Assembly (NCBI GenBank): GCA_947034895.1
Contig: OX344763.1
Location: forward strand, 36,827,025 to 36,891,024
Source: Rhytidiadelphus loreus
Taxonomy: Eukaryota; Streptophyta; Bryopsida; Hypnales; Hylocomiaceae
Direction of reading: 5' to 3'
Length of the DNA: 64,000 bases
Shown here one piece after another: positions 13,860 to 25,766 of this stretch (position 1 is its first letter; each line of letters starts with the position of its first letter). The notes beneath the pieces were generated by a model. The model had not been told where the DNA came from, did no database searches, and saw only the letters and a program-made list of their open reading frames with translations. The position numbers and the translations under genes are program-made.

Positions 13860-14096
13860 ACGGTAGTCTGTGTCGGTGCGCCATGCCAAGCCAAGCGAAT
13901 CAGTGAACTGAAGGCGGCGTCTTCAAAATGGCTCTGCGTGTGTGTATGTGCCGTGAGCTTACACGCAGCCAGACAGAAGCTCTCCTAGCTCGCTTCTGGT
14001 GGTGCGCCCTCCATCCATTAAGTAAGTTAGCGTAAGCTTATGGCGCGTACTGCGGCAGAAATAACTTAAGTCTGGCAGAAACATCGCCTGCCTGCC

Positions 14097-14102
14097 ATAT
14101 AT
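14097..14102 (+). promoter_or_regulatory. Candidate TATA motif ahead of the 14233 ORF
   Basis: ATATAT sits in a locally GC-richer island (about 13860-14460). It lies about 130 nt before the ATG at 14233, leaving a plausible 5-prime UTR. Based on position and composition only. Confidence 0.3.
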
Positions 14103-14232
14103 CACTCAGTTGTTTCGATCCAGTTCCTGTGCAGGCAAGGCAAGTGAAGTGAAGTCTGCTCCTGAAACCCACTGAACTGATCGAGAGTCCCATGCCAGTC
14201 TCTACAGAAATCAGACCTTTCCACAGTCTCCA

Positions 14233-14448
14233 ATGCCGGACCTCACGTTGCTTCTGGACTCTGAGTGGAGGAAGCGAAAGGGTGGGTTGTCACTAGAAGA
14301 AAAAAAAGTCGAACTTATTACAGTACTGGGAAAAACCAAGAATGGTTCTGCAGTCCAATTGAAGGTGGACTGTGGCCCTGGACTCTGCCCTGAAGGGACC
14401 GACAGGCACAAGATTGAGACCGACTTGTCGTGCGGTTCAATGGTATAA
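14233..14448 (+). CDS. Hypothetical 71-aa protein or first exon
   Basis: An ATG-started ORF in the GC-richer island. The product is charged at the N-terminus (LDSEWRKRKGG, LEEKKVEL) and Cys-containing at the C-terminus, with no recognised domain, signal peptide or membrane segment. Just after the stop is TAAGGTAAGGTAACT, which holds donor-like GTAAGG, so this could be a short first exon rather than a complete gene. The base at -3 is C, a weak start context. Composition is unlike the AT-rich surroundings, which is the main reason to list it. A chance ORF remains quite possible. Confidence 0.28.
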   Translation: MPDLTLLLDSEWRKRKGGLSLEEKKVELITVLGKTKNGSAVQLKVDCGPGLCPEGTDRHKIETDLSCGSMV

Positions 14449-14659
14449 GGTAAGGTAACTAGTACACCTAAAATTGCACAAATAAGCAATTCAACATGGT
14501 TTCCATTATTATATTGAATTTTTGGGGAAGAGGGTCAGTCTGGTTGGTAGTCAAAAGGAGATTCTAGATTCTCTTAAAATGCATTTTTTGTGGCACCGAA
14601 TGGACTCTCATGAATAGTGGGAGTAAATTTTAGACAAGAATTTGTAGTGGTCGGTTTTA

Positions 14660-15227
14660 GAAAGCGGTCAAAATGAGCAAGTATATGATAGATGGAAAAA
14701 CTAAATTGTTAATAGGTCTATAATGGAGTTCAAACATAGTCACTAACAATGAGTTCCAACAATGAGAATGTTCTGACTGCCGCATACTAAACCTTGTGGA
14801 ACTTTTTCTTTTTGAAAATTGAATTAAAAACGATGCAATTCCAATACATTATTTTCTCAAGAAGATGCTATGATTGCCTACAAAACAAGAAGCTCCATAA
14901 TTTTCACATCCAAATCCAAATGGAATAAATCAAAGCTTCTAATATAGAAAAAAAAATACAATCTATGATAAACAAATTTTAAAATATTTATTTTAATCTT
15001 GATTTTAATTTTTTGTAGATTTTGTTTGTTGTCCAACAAGTTGCAGTTTTGTGCTTAGGATGGCATAACTTTTTCTCCTGGGCACCAATTGAAATAAAAA
15101 TTATATTCCCCCAAAACTAATGTGTTTGATAAAAAGTCTCAAAGAACTATGCCAAAAATTGAAATCATAGGTTTATCCCTGAACTTTCATTTGTCTCTTG
15201 TTGGGATAACGATACTTTATGGGTTAA
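14660..15227. mobile_element. TTAA element family A, 5-prime-truncated copy
   Basis: It resembles the right two-thirds of the full copy at 21066: GAAAAACTAAATTGTTAATAG, AATGGAATAAATCAAAGCTT, CATAACTTTTT (15064) and TTGAAATAAAAATTATATTC are in the same order. It ends ACTTTATGGGTTAA with TTAA at 15224-15227. The left end is missing. Confidence 0.68.
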
Positions 15228-17354
15228 TTACCATGTACCAAGTTTTTCTTCTTAGAATGTATTTATCTTGTAGGGTTAGGTTAGATGGCAAACACCACCT
15301 CTAGATTAGGACACTTATTGGCTACTTTGATCACAAATTTTGGCAATGTTTTAAATAGTTTTATATAAGCTATATTTTCTCCCTCATTGAAGATAGGATG
15401 TATGATAGTTGAATACAATGTCTAATATATGAACTTGTATCTAGTTGGACTATAAAGCATTGCTGTTTAAGTTGGAATGTAAATACAAAATACTTACATG
15501 ATGACATGTCCATGAGAATGTTCTATCTTTGAAATTAATTTTGAAGATTCATGAAGTTTTTAGCCTTGACTAGAGTTGTGCTAGTCATACCATTATTGAT
15601 ATTGATATAGGCAACCAATCCTACATACCCACGTAAATTTGATCTTCAACCCCTTAGGAAACAACTAGATGGTTGCATAATTAGTTGTTTTCAAGCTCAG
15701 TTTGGCTTTTTATAATATATGCCATTTTTAATTTAATATTTTTATTGCAAATAACATTACAATCGATATCAATGTCAAAAATCTCAATTAGTTACATAGA
15801 AAAGTGTGGTTATTATAATGTTTATAGTAAATAATTGAAGGTATATATTGGTATGTATAACAATTAAAATCTAATTATTCAAATTTTCTTTTTGAGATAT
15901 ATTTATCAAGGAAAAATAGTAAGAATTTATTCTGGTAATTTTTTCTTTCTTTAATCATCCCTTAGCTATGATCTTGAAGTTAAATTAGTACTTTTAAGAT
16001 AAATTTATTTTTTACAATTAATTGGTATAATATTGGTATGTTTAATATTCTTTATATTGTATATTATAATGATTTGAAAAAATTCCTGAAAATGAAAGGT
16101 AGCATGAGAAATTTTGCCTTATATTTTTTAATTTTTTAATAATAGGATTTTATTTATGAAAAGAATACAAGATGCAAAAGCATAAATTCATTAATTTTTA
16201 TGGATTTTTTGGTGAATTAGAAACTAAACTTTTTTTGGTTCAATTTCATATTTTAAATCAAATATAAACAAATATTTAGTAGTTTTGAAAGGTACAATAA
16301 AATTTAACAAAGGTGCATTTAGTATTGGGATCATGGGTCTTTTGCATTATGCTCAATATTGGAATTATGGATCTTTAACATTTGTTAAAGTTCCAACATC
16401 TTGAAATTTGAGATGCCCTACATATCAAGTGGGTGAGAAAATTCATAAAATAAGTTAGAATGATGGTAACACATTCAAGTAATTTAATGAACTAGCTTCC
16501 ATTGAAAGATTCACAAATTTGATTTTGTTTTTCCATTAGTTCATCTTACCAATGAATAGTATTCATAAAGATGAAAATCAAATTGATGAATCGAAGGAAT
16601 GTGATTTGTTTATTCAAAATAGATGGATTTTTATAAACATCTTAAATAGACTAAATAGATTATTAAACCCTCAATAAGTAATTTAATATCTACTTTGTTA
16701 AATACTCAAAACAAAATTGTCTTTATAATTTTTTGGAAAACTATAGCTCATCATTTACAAGTGGAATTTTTATGAAACTGTATTAAATGTTTATACACAC
16801 TTTCTTGCAATGAAATAATAATATTGGAGTGATGAAAAAAAATACTTGAGGTCATACAAAAATTATAATAATGTACTTTCAAAAAAGAGAATGTCTTTCA
16901 TTTTGACGGTCATTGCATATGGTGAATGATAACATACGTGTAATTTTCGTATTTTGATTACTAAAATTTTCATATTGGATTTCACAGTTGTATCTAACAT
17001 CATTTAGTTACACAAATCAATAATAAACGAGAAAATCAAACTATGTTAAATGTCAACGAACGTAGATATTGATATTGATTGAAAACACACTCTATCAACG
17101 AATGAGAATATTAACTAACAAGATTGATAGAATATCAAAGATTTGGAAAGAGGAATTGAGAATGGAATAGATTGAAATGAACAATTACTATGTCCTTTCA
17201 CAATCAAATGTGTCTATTGATGGTTACATTGGGTTTTAACATTCCAACCAAATATTTTATATTCGACAACACTTGCACCATGTTTAATAATCATTCTTGA
17301 ATTGCAAAACTACAATCAAAATAGTGATCTAGAAATTTCCTTAAATTCATCAAA
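15228..17354. other. AT-rich stretch without recognisable gene
   Basis: Very AT-rich with short ORFs only. I see no domain, TIR or tandem repeat. It is the 5-prime flank of the ubiquitin-like gene. Confidence 0.55.
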
Positions 17355-17360
17355 TATAAA
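17355..17360 (+). promoter_or_regulatory. Candidate TATA box of the ubiquitin-like gene
   Basis: TATAAA lies 80 nt before the ATG at 17440. A start site about 30 nt downstream would give a 5-prime UTR of roughly 50 nt that is CAA-rich (AACAACAACAGCAAACAA), as is common in plant leaders. Confidence 0.45.
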
Positions 17361-17439
17361 ACTCATGATCAATAAAACAATAGCAACAACAACAGCAAAC
17401 AATTTGAGCGTCCAATGAGTAGATTCATTTTGCTTTATT

Positions 17440-18123
17440 ATGTCAAGACTTGCAAAGCTATGTGAGATTCTTCATGACATTGAAGCTACTGCCGATCACC
17501 TGACCCGAGGAATAGCATTTGCCAGAGAATTAGCCAAATCAGGTCCGTTTTTCATTGAAGAAATGACGATGCATCTCAAATGGGTGGGCAACATGTACAC
17601 CATCGTGGTCCAGCGTGAAGCTCTGGTGAAGGATCTCAAAAGAGAAATCCACCGCGCCTTGAACGTACAACCGGAGGTTCAAAAGCTCATGAGTTGGAAC
17701 ATACGCAAACATGCGCAACCTGCAACAGACAACACAAGCATACGAGATTGTGATTTTGCAAAGGACGTGCGACTAATCAAGATTGGCCAAACCTATGTCA
17801 GAGTTGTCAAATTCCATTTCGATCTGAAGAAGATTATACCAGTTCACGAACACTTAATTCGGTCACCTGCATACAACGCGATGAGATTGAAAGAGCTCTA
17901 CGCCAATTTTAAAGCAGGATCCCGTTTCGATCTTCCCCAAGCATCCCAAGAAGATACGACTACCACTACCACTACAACTACAACTACGACGTCTACACTT
18001 CCACCACAAGAAGGCAAACCTTCGAGTCTATCACATAAATCGACTTCCGATCAAACCTCGACGACTATACCCGGCAATGCAGTAGAAGTGCTATCAGCTC
18101 CAGGTCTTGCGTGTAACATCTAA
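17440..18123 (+). CDS. Ubiquitin-like domain protein, UBLCP1-type domain without phosphatase
   Basis: 227 aa with an ATG start. Residues about 43-117 fit a ubiquitin-like fold of the kind at the N-terminus of UBLCP1, the nuclear proteasome phosphatase: MHLKWVGNMYTIVV, then LVKDLKREIHRAL, VQPEVQKLMSW and a closing VRLIKIG. In UBLCP1 this domain docks on the proteasome. No HAD phosphatase motif (DxDxT/V) follows. Instead there is a basic segment (118-160), a 12-residue Thr run (173-184) and a Ser/Thr/Pro-rich tail. No diGly end is present, so it is not a conjugated modifier. The N-terminal about 40 residues are helical and unrecognised. It has no intron, less AT than its surroundings and a TATA/CAA leader. 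It could be a lineage-specific adaptor, a retrocopied fragment or one exon of a larger gene. The domain call is from pattern matching by eye. Confidence 0.58.
   Translation: MSRLAKLCEILHDIEATADHLTRGIAFARELAKSGPFFIEEMTMHLKWVGNMYTIVVQREALVKDLKREIHRALNVQPEVQKLMSWNIRKHAQPATDNTSIRDCDFAKDVRLIKIGQTYVRVVKFHFDLKKIIPVHEHLIRSPAYNAMRLKELYANFKAGSRFDLPQASQEDTTTTTTTTTTTTSTLPPQEGKPSSLSHKSTSDQTSTTIPGNAVEVLSAPGLACNI
17958..17993. repeat. ACN trinucleotide microsatellite inside the ubiquitin-like CDS
   Basis: Twelve consecutive Thr codons (mixed ACT/ACC/ACA/ACG) encode the poly-Thr run. In-frame length changes here would alter the linker without a frameshift. Confidence 0.85.
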
Positions 18124-20099
18124 CAACGACCTGCGACATAAAACCCAAGTTCAAATCTGTTTTATGAAGCTGATCGACTGACTTCCATTGAGAGTCTGTT
18201 CAGGTCAGTGAGAGTGGCACCTTAATATAATATTGTTTAAGAAGTGGACTCCAAGGTAACCCTGAAAAGACACTGAGGACACAGTGTCCGATGGATGACT
18301 TATTCTGCGACTAATTCTGCGTTACTGTAGAAACAGAGAATGCAAAAATTGAATCATATTTTAAGTGCGTGCCTACTATCATCGAGACAGAGCTCTGAAA
18401 GTCGTATACTTTGAGTCCTCCGTGGCATGACTGGGCAGGCGGGGTTACGAGGTGGACTCTTGTAACATGCTGATAAAGCTGAGATTTTTTTCCTTTTACC
18501 ATCGCCCGCCCGCCCGCCAGCCAACCAGCCAGCAACGAAGAGCTGCAAAACATCTGACAACAAGCTCACTGAAACGACTGAAAACAACAACTTGCCTTGA
18601 ACAATGTGATGTCATGGTACTTGACTCACGAAGTTACAGTCAAGAGTGATCCCCTCAGCGATTCACATGCTGCACCTATTAATTCTGCACAGAGATCGAG
18701 CGAGCTCCTTGGGGAATATTAAGCTAGTATTGAACGACGGGCGGTTGTTGGGTGTTTCATCAAACCCTCACTTGTCTTGAGCTTACGTCCGCATTTGAAT
18801 TGTGTAACCCTATCGCTTGCTCTTGGCGTTTGATAGCCATCCTTTGTGGACGGACGCGCACAAAAAGTTTGTTTTTCTCTGAACGGTACAACAAGTGTGG
18901 TCTTGAATGCCACCAAGTTTTAAATGCAGACCCTCTGTTGTGGACTTTGGGGAGTATGATTTTGGAGGAATGTGTCGGTTATTTCAGTGAAGGAAAAAAA
19001 GGACTTGCTAGAACTGTTCCTCTCTAAAAGCAGCAGCAGCAGCAGCAGAATGATACTTGGGGTGGACCATAAAATAATTGGGTGAGCTTTCACAGATATA
19101 GACAAAAGCCAGTGCATGGAGAACACACTTGGAATCCAAAAAAAAAAAATTGAAAACTTCTAGAATTCTTTTATGATATATGTGAAGTACTTGGTGAAGT
19201 GGTGTGTGCTGTAAGTAAGTAAATGTGGACCATGATGTGGAGGAAGACATGCGTGCATGAATTGATGAGGCTTTGAATCTACAACAAAACTTGCATAAGG
19301 CTTAACTTTGCCCCTTCACAAACAAAAACTTTGGAATCTAAAGAAGTATGGTCTTAAAAGTGAGTGACTTTGTCTATCATGCATTATTGTGTGTCGTAGA
19401 GACAAATTGCAATTGAAGTTGGGTATAGTCCAAGAATGGCATTTGAATATGAATAATATGTATTAAATGTTTTAAGAAGTCACAAGTTGATTGGGTAGAT
19501 TTTTCTATGGTCATTCCCTAATTTCAATATCCTCATATTGAACATTGAGTGTAACAAGCATCTACTTTGTCTTAATTGTTTAGGGTATGAATTGGAGAAG
19601 ATGTTCAGTTTTGAGTGATACTACCTCAGAGGTACTTAATGAATTCTCAAGTATACTATTGGCACATGCACAACAATCTTCCTTGAAAAATACTGAGACA
19701 ATCTTTCTAAGATATATATTCATTTTCTAATGTTACCTAAATGAAAATTACCATTTCCAAAGATGGATACACAATTAAGTGGACAGACCTTATTGTATCC
19801 TAAATTTATTAAGGGCCCATCTATTGATGCAAGAAAATTCATTCTGGGCTATTTATTGAGAACAACTAAATGTCTTATCACATGCTTTCTAGCCCTTACG
19901 CTAGCCTTCATTGTTGACAATCAAGTTTAAAAGTTAGTCCAACAATTGCTTCTAATTTTATTGACATTAATAAATAAAAACTTGGAAACTTAGATTTGCC
20001 ACTAGTTTGGATTTTCAAATCTAAATCAACGATATGAATGGTTAAAAAATATATATTTCACACAAAATGTCAACTTTTTATGATCATTACAATAAAAAT
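18124..20099. other. Mixed-composition flank, no supported gene
   Basis: 18290-19250 is less AT-rich, with a CGCCCGCCCGCCCGCCAG tract near 18504 and (AGC)6-7 at 19028-19048. The ORFs here overlap on both strands and show no domain. 19260-20099 is AT-rich. Part of this may be 3-prime UTR or further exons of the upstream gene, but I cannot show it. Confidence 0.4.
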
Positions 20100-20100
20100 T

Positions 20101-20225
20101 TAAGGAAGGTCTTCTATAGTGCTTTGACTTCCAATGAGTGCTTTTGCTATTTCTAAAGCCCATGACTCACACGGTAATGGAAAGAGATGATTTTCAAGGT
20201 CACCCCTTCGTCCTTTAAAGGTTAA
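20101..20225. mobile_element. TTAA element family B, copy 2 (partial, inverted)
   Basis: The reverse complement starts TTAACCTTTAAAGGACGAAG and contains CACTCATTGGAAGTCAAAGC, as in the copies at 8353 and 58896. The other end is lost near 20101. Confidence 0.58.
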
Positions 20226-20819
20226 CCATAGATCTTTTTGAATAGTTGCTATATTGAACCGATAAATTGATTTTGACTTCAATTTTGCTTTAGGTTTAGC
20301 CCTCAAGGGCGTGACTCTATCACAAAAGAAAGGACAAAAAATTATTAAATTTTTGGATGAACAATTATATTGTTTGTATGTACAATATTTTTTAAAGTAA
20401 TTTATTGGATGCTATTAATATTTGGCCTACTTATTACATTTAAAATCCCAAGACATGAAGAAATATTGCATTGTTTCCTATACATAATTGTACCTTGGTT
20501 GCAAAACTATTCCTTGTTAAATTTTCCTAAAGTATAGGTACAAGAGCTTAGGGCTAGTTTCGAATATACCTAATTTTTATACCTTGAATATTCATAGTTT
20601 TTTCCTATGTTGTCCAGAAAATGCATGCGTAGTGAATTTGAAATGCTCTTTTGAAGATTTAACAAAAATTTAGACATTTTAATAATTGAAATCATGCTCA
20701 AATGCTTATTCAAAAGAATTTACAAACAACTAACTTATTCCATAGTATATATATTGGAACTTTATATTAGACAAGCATTTTACAACCAATTTTGTTTAAT
20801 TGCTATACTTCTTGATGGG

Positions 20820-21050
20820 GAGTGCTAGCATGTGAGTATAGAATCTATGAGCCCATAAGTCTAGTAGTCTATATTATAGACACCTTCTATGGTTATAATT
20901 GTCTATGTCATAGGTACATATGTTATAGACTCTTTCCATGTTATAGGTACATATGTTATAAACACCTTTAAATGGTTGTAGGTACATATCTACAACTAGG
21001 TTCAAGGCTTGTAGGCTCATGTCTCTACACTTTGGTATTAGCATCTTTGC
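20820..21050. mobile_element. Family E repeat, copy 2
   Basis: It starts GCTAGCATGTGAG and ends in a complementary GGCTCATGTC...TTAGCAT. The interior is a degenerate series of TTATAGACACC / TATAGGTACATATG phrases. No coding capacity. The superfamily is not assigned. Confidence 0.58.
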
Positions 21051-21065
21051 TCCTTGACACATCTC

Positions 21066-21988
21066 TTAACCCCTAAAGTCCCAAGGCCATTTTTCTGTCA
21101 AAAAAACACTCAAAACTGCGATTTCTATTGCGTTTGTCCAAAAAAACAAAAAAGAATACTTTTTTGGGAACTGAACCATGGGATCTGAACTTTACTTGTT
21201 TGAGATTATGTGGTAAAAATTTCATGAAGTTTCACCGTACAAATTGAGAGATAGGAGCATTCAAAGTTGAAAAAACAAGTTTTTTTGAACACTAGACTGC
21301 AATTTTAGATGACTTTGATTGCTATTTGTGGAAAAATGTGCACTATAGAATTTGAATTTAAAATTTATTGTGTTGAAGAATTGAGTTGGGAGTCTAGGAA
21401 AAAAAATTCAAAAAATAACAACTTGATTTTCATACTTCAAAAAATTGTCAAGTAGAAGTAGGTCCAAGATTGAAAGAAAAACTAAATTGTTAATAGCTCT
21501 TAGATGGGATTGAAATACAATAATTCCAATGGTGAGATTGTTCTAGCAAGCAAACTTAACCTTTTAAAAAAAATTGAGAAAATTTGAAAATTGCATTTTG
21601 AAATGAATCCTATAAGTTATTTTTTCAAAAAGATGCTTAGATTACCCGAAAAATAAATTGTTCATAACTTTCACATCACTAATCAAAATGGAATGAATCA
21701 AAGCTTCAGATGTAGACAAAAACATAATCTTTGAGAATTTTATATTTTTAATTATTTTTAATTTTTGCAATATTTTTTGTGTTGCCCGCCAAGTTTAGTT
21801 CTAGGCTTTTTGTGGTATAACTTTTGCTTCCGAGCACCGATTGAAATAAAAATTATATTCCCACAAAGCTTATCAAATTTTCCATCTTCAAAAAAAGTTT
21901 CAAAAAGTTAGGGTAAAATTTCAGCCCATAGGAACCTCCCTAAATTCCAAATTGTCCCCTGAGGAGACAATGGGACTTTAGGGGTTAA
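21066..21988. mobile_element. TTAA element family A, full-length copy
   Basis: A 923-bp element. Its left end is TTAACCCCTAAAGTCCCA and its right end is the complement, TGGGACTTTAGGGGTTAA, giving perfect 18-bp TIRs including TTAA on both sides. The interior has no long ORF and carries a CATAACTTTTGC-like motif (21816) followed by TTGAAATAAAAATTATATTC. TTAA targets and CCC-starting ends fit the piggyBac superfamily; Kolobok also uses TTAA but usually has different termini. It is non-autonomous. Confidence 0.78.
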
Positions 21989-22161
21989 TTTGAACTTTGG
22001 TTAGAATATTAAATCTTTTGAAAATAAATTTATGAATATTTTTAAAAACATTGCTAATATGAGATAAGTTAAATAATAAATTTAGAATATTAAACTTATT
22101 AGATTCTAATATCCTCATAGCAAATACATGGCAAAAGAAGTCCAACTTACCTTGTCTATCA

Positions 22162-22888
22162 GGGTAGTTGCAAGAAACACCTGCTGATTTTTGTTCAAAA
22201 CGGCCATTTCAATCCTGTTCGTGGATTTTGGAATAATAATTTTTTAAATAAAATAAAATATGGATAATGTGTAAAGCATTAAAAAAATGATATGTGCAAA
22301 AATTCAGACCTAAATTTTTTTATCTCTACAAGTTATGCACGGTCAAAGAGGGTTGAAAAATGGAAGAAAATAGACAGTTTGAAATTTAATTCTTAAAAGA
22401 CAGTAAAAAAATTCTAAAAATTCTAAAAAAAAAAGACATTTTTCCTAACTTATAGATACTCCTTTTCACCAATTTTCACTATTGGAAAAATAAAATTGTG
22501 TTCTCTACACTTGCGCAAAGGTAGTGCTCTTTGAGCACATGTGGAGGGTGGACAGCTTACTATTTTTTTAAATCCTTCGGTGAGATTGTGTAACTTTAGT
22601 ATAAGTCCTTGTATACCAATTTTGAGCTTCAAATTCTTATTTTTGGATCAAAAATAGTACTACAAACCCCCAAAATGGCCAAGGTAGACATCCAATCGGG
22701 GGCAGTTTAAAGATAGTAAAATAATTTTAAGAAAATCCAAAAAATTACTCAACATCTGAAACTACCACATGTACCTTCATTTCAAGTTTCATAGAAGATG
22801 GACACACGATGCAAAAGTTATGAGCAAAAAACCACCTGTCTAAGGTCAAGGGGACAAAAAATAAGACAAGTGTTTCTTGCAATCACCC
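22162..22888. mobile_element. MITE family F, copy 1
   Basis: About 727 bp with TIRs of the form GGGTGATTGCAAGAAACAC (the left end reads GGGTAGTTGCAAGAAACACC). ATCA lies directly outside both ends (22158-22161 and 22889-22892), a possible 4-bp TSD. The interior is non-coding and contains GCAAAAGTTATGAGC (22811). The superfamily is uncertain. Confidence 0.62.
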
Positions 22889-22922
22889 ATCACTACAAAT
22901 AAAAATATAAATTAGTGTAGAG

Positions 22923-23615
22923 GGGTGATTGCAAGAAATACATGTACTATTTTTCATCACACCTTGAGTGTTGATTTCTTTGGGGGCCATAACTTTTGCG
23001 TTTGGACTCTAAATGGGTCTAGATTCGTAAATAAGGCACTATGACTATTATACACCTTGTCTAATTTTTTCACGTTTTCAAGAAAAAAATTATTGTGCAA
23101 AAATAGCCCCCAATTTTTGTCACACTTGCCAATTTAGGGGAGGTAGTACTATAATTTAGTACCCCCCTCCAAAAAATGGAGTTGAAATTGAAGGGGTCGG
23201 TCTTCTAGTAGACATGCACCTATGGTTCACAAGAATTTTAAAATAGTTAATTGTTTATTGTATAGAAGTCCTCAATGTGAGCTTTTTGCTTGCATTTCAA
23301 AAGATGTAAAATATTATTTTGGTGGTCCTTTTGATGAATGACCATTTCTATAGATTTGTTACAAATGGCCATTTTTTTTTCCTTATTTTTTACAAAGTAC
23401 AACCTCAAAGTATCTATTTTCTTGAGATTTTACACTTCTTTAGTTCTCCTATTTAGAAAAAAATTCTATGCTTTATCTTCTTAAGATACAATCTTTTCGG
23501 CCATATTTTGGAAAAAAATAATTAATTAATTTTTCTATTTCTAAAGTAATCCATAAAATAAGTACGAGTATTGGAAAAATGCAACAAAATTAGCAAATGT
23601 TTCTTGCAATGGCCC
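22923..23615. mobile_element. MITE family F, copy 2
   Basis: It lies 35 bp after copy 1, in the same orientation. The left end is GGGTGATTGCAAGAAATAC and the right end is the complement of GGGCCATTGCAAGAAACA. It also carries CATAACTTTTGCG (22988). There is no clear TSD (AGAG versus AAAG). Confidence 0.6.
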
Positions 23616-25180
23616 AAAGATATTTGTTTACCCCCTTATATTCTTGGAGAGTTAGCATCCACTATCTCAATTAGAAATGTTTTTAAGAGTTTGTTTATTG
23701 CAGAGTTATAATAAATGAATGGAATACATTCAGGTATGTTGAAATTTTTTTTTTGGAATATTCATCAAACATGTGACTAGCATGGTCACTTAGTGCCTCA
23801 TGATTATTGTGCAAGGTTCTAAACAAGTTCATCTAGGAATGAGAAGAAAATAAGAAATTGCAAAATGAAGATTTGATGTCTGAATTCTACCCATGCCATT
23901 ATTTATTATACAAAAAATGCTCAAAATCTACACCCCCATTTCTCTTGGGGACTCTTCAGGATTAAGTGAGTTTAATATCTAATGAAGCAAGATCTCATCT
24001 TATTGGACTAATTGAAACCATTTGGAATTAAAATTTTAATCAATTCAAACATTAGGGGGACAAAATAAAAATAAATAAAAAGGTTGGAATTTGATAATGC
24101 ATTCATTTAGTTTTTAAGTTTTGTAAGAAAGAAAGTGAAATGTATGCCAATAATTTAAGTACTATATCCGATAGTCAAGTTTGACATTTCTTGCCAAATA
24201 ATTAATCAAAGTTGAAATAAGTAGTTTGGCAATTGATTAGAATTTTAAAATTTCTACAAGATTCTATTTTCTTGTATCAAAAATATTCTTGAATTTATTT
24301 TCTCAAAAATTATAGCATCTATCAAAGAACTTTTATTGACAAGCCCAAATCACTAGACACCATAATTGCAATTTTTGTAATTTAAATTTACATTCAATTT
24401 TGAACATCTACAAAGCTATTTAAGTCTTTCTAAATCTTGTTCTAAATTCACCTTGAAAGAAATAGAGATAGATTGAGTGAAATAAAGCTGGGAATGCAAA
24501 AGATTTTTTAAATAAATCAAAATTGAGTTTCTAAGTATTATTTTAAAAAAGAATCTTTATTGTGCACAATGATATGGTGCAATGTCCATAGATATCTTTT
24601 TGGACTTTTGTAATCTTGTTTCATTACATCCTAGCCATTTGATTTGTCAACCCTATGCTCTACTACTCTTTCTATCAATCTACTATCTTCAAGTAAACCT
24701 CTACTTGATTCTTTCCAAAAAGAAAAATCTTGCAACGTGTGCATGAGTGTTGTATTAGGACAACAATAGCTATTAAGTCAAGCAATGTCTACAATCATGT
24801 ACCTCTATTTTACTTGAATGAGAAGCCATTTAGATGGAGTTCCAAATAACGGTATTGTGCAAGGCTCGATATTGCACCATGCAATGACAATAACATAGAG
24901 GGACCTCATCTTGATCCTTGTTATATTTTTGTTCTTGAAAAAGTTCAGATAAACCATTCCTTTCAAATTCAAACTTTTGGGTATTATACTACATCTGGTT
25001 CATTTCCAAAAAACCCTTAAATGTCAAATTAAGGTCTCTCTCTTATAATGCATTCAAAAAGAGTGTAAAGTCTATTTTTGAATTGGAAAATGTACTCCTA
25101 CAACTATAAGACACTTCCTAGCTTCTTCATCAATGAACATTGTCTAGGGATATATGTTCTAACATTAAAATGAAAAAATA
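23616..25180. other. AT-rich stretch without recognisable gene
   Basis: Short ORFs only. No TIR, tandem repeat or domain is recognised. Confidence 0.5.
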
Positions 25181-25182
25181 TA

Positions 25183-25435
25183 AGGTGTGTACATCCATAA
25201 CCGCACCCTTCCTAAAATCACCATGGACATCTCCAAAACCAACAAGTTAAAGAACATTATTATATTAGAACATCTTCCAAAAAAAAACTACAATCCTTCA
25301 TAACTTTTGCATACGATATCAGAATGTCACCTTCTCTGTTGTGTTGGAACTTCCTTTCCCTTGCCAATAAAAATATATGAAAAATTGATCGGTCTCATTA
25401 TAGGATCTAGGAACAAAAGCAAAAAACTAATATTT
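25183..25435. repeat. Dispersed repeat H-like, copy 1
   Basis: It parallels 32092-32330: GTGTGTACATCC...CGCACCC, GACATCTCC, CTTCATAACTTTTGCA, GTTGGAACTTCCTTTC and CTTGCCAATAA occur in the same order. The small ORFs starting in it translate this repeat and are not genes. Confidence 0.58.
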
Positions 25436-25459
25436 TTTTTTTTTTGGGGGGGGGGGAGA

Positions 25460-25766
25460 TTACTAACATGTGAGCCTAGGATCTTAAACCCAAGAACCCA
25501 AGAGCCCATACACCTATGTTATAAGTACCTACATTATAGGCACCTTCCATGGTTATAGTGTATTTATACTATAATTACCTATATTGTAAGCATCTTTTAT
25601 AGTTATAGGGTACTTATATTCTCGATATTTATGTTATAAGCGCCCTTTATATGGTTTTAGAATACTTATGTTGTAGGTCTTTATGTTATAGTCACCTGCA
25701 ATGATTGTAGAGTACCGAATTAGACCTTGACTTAAGTCTCGTAGGCTTGCATGCTAGCATTGTTGC
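25460..25766. mobile_element. Family E repeat, copy 3
   Basis: It starts CTAACATGTGAGCCTAGGAT and ends GTAGGCTTGCATGCTAGCAT. The interior is made of TTATAGGCACC / TATAAGTACC phrases. It is preceded by a T9-G12 homopolymer block (25431-25456). Confidence 0.6.
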
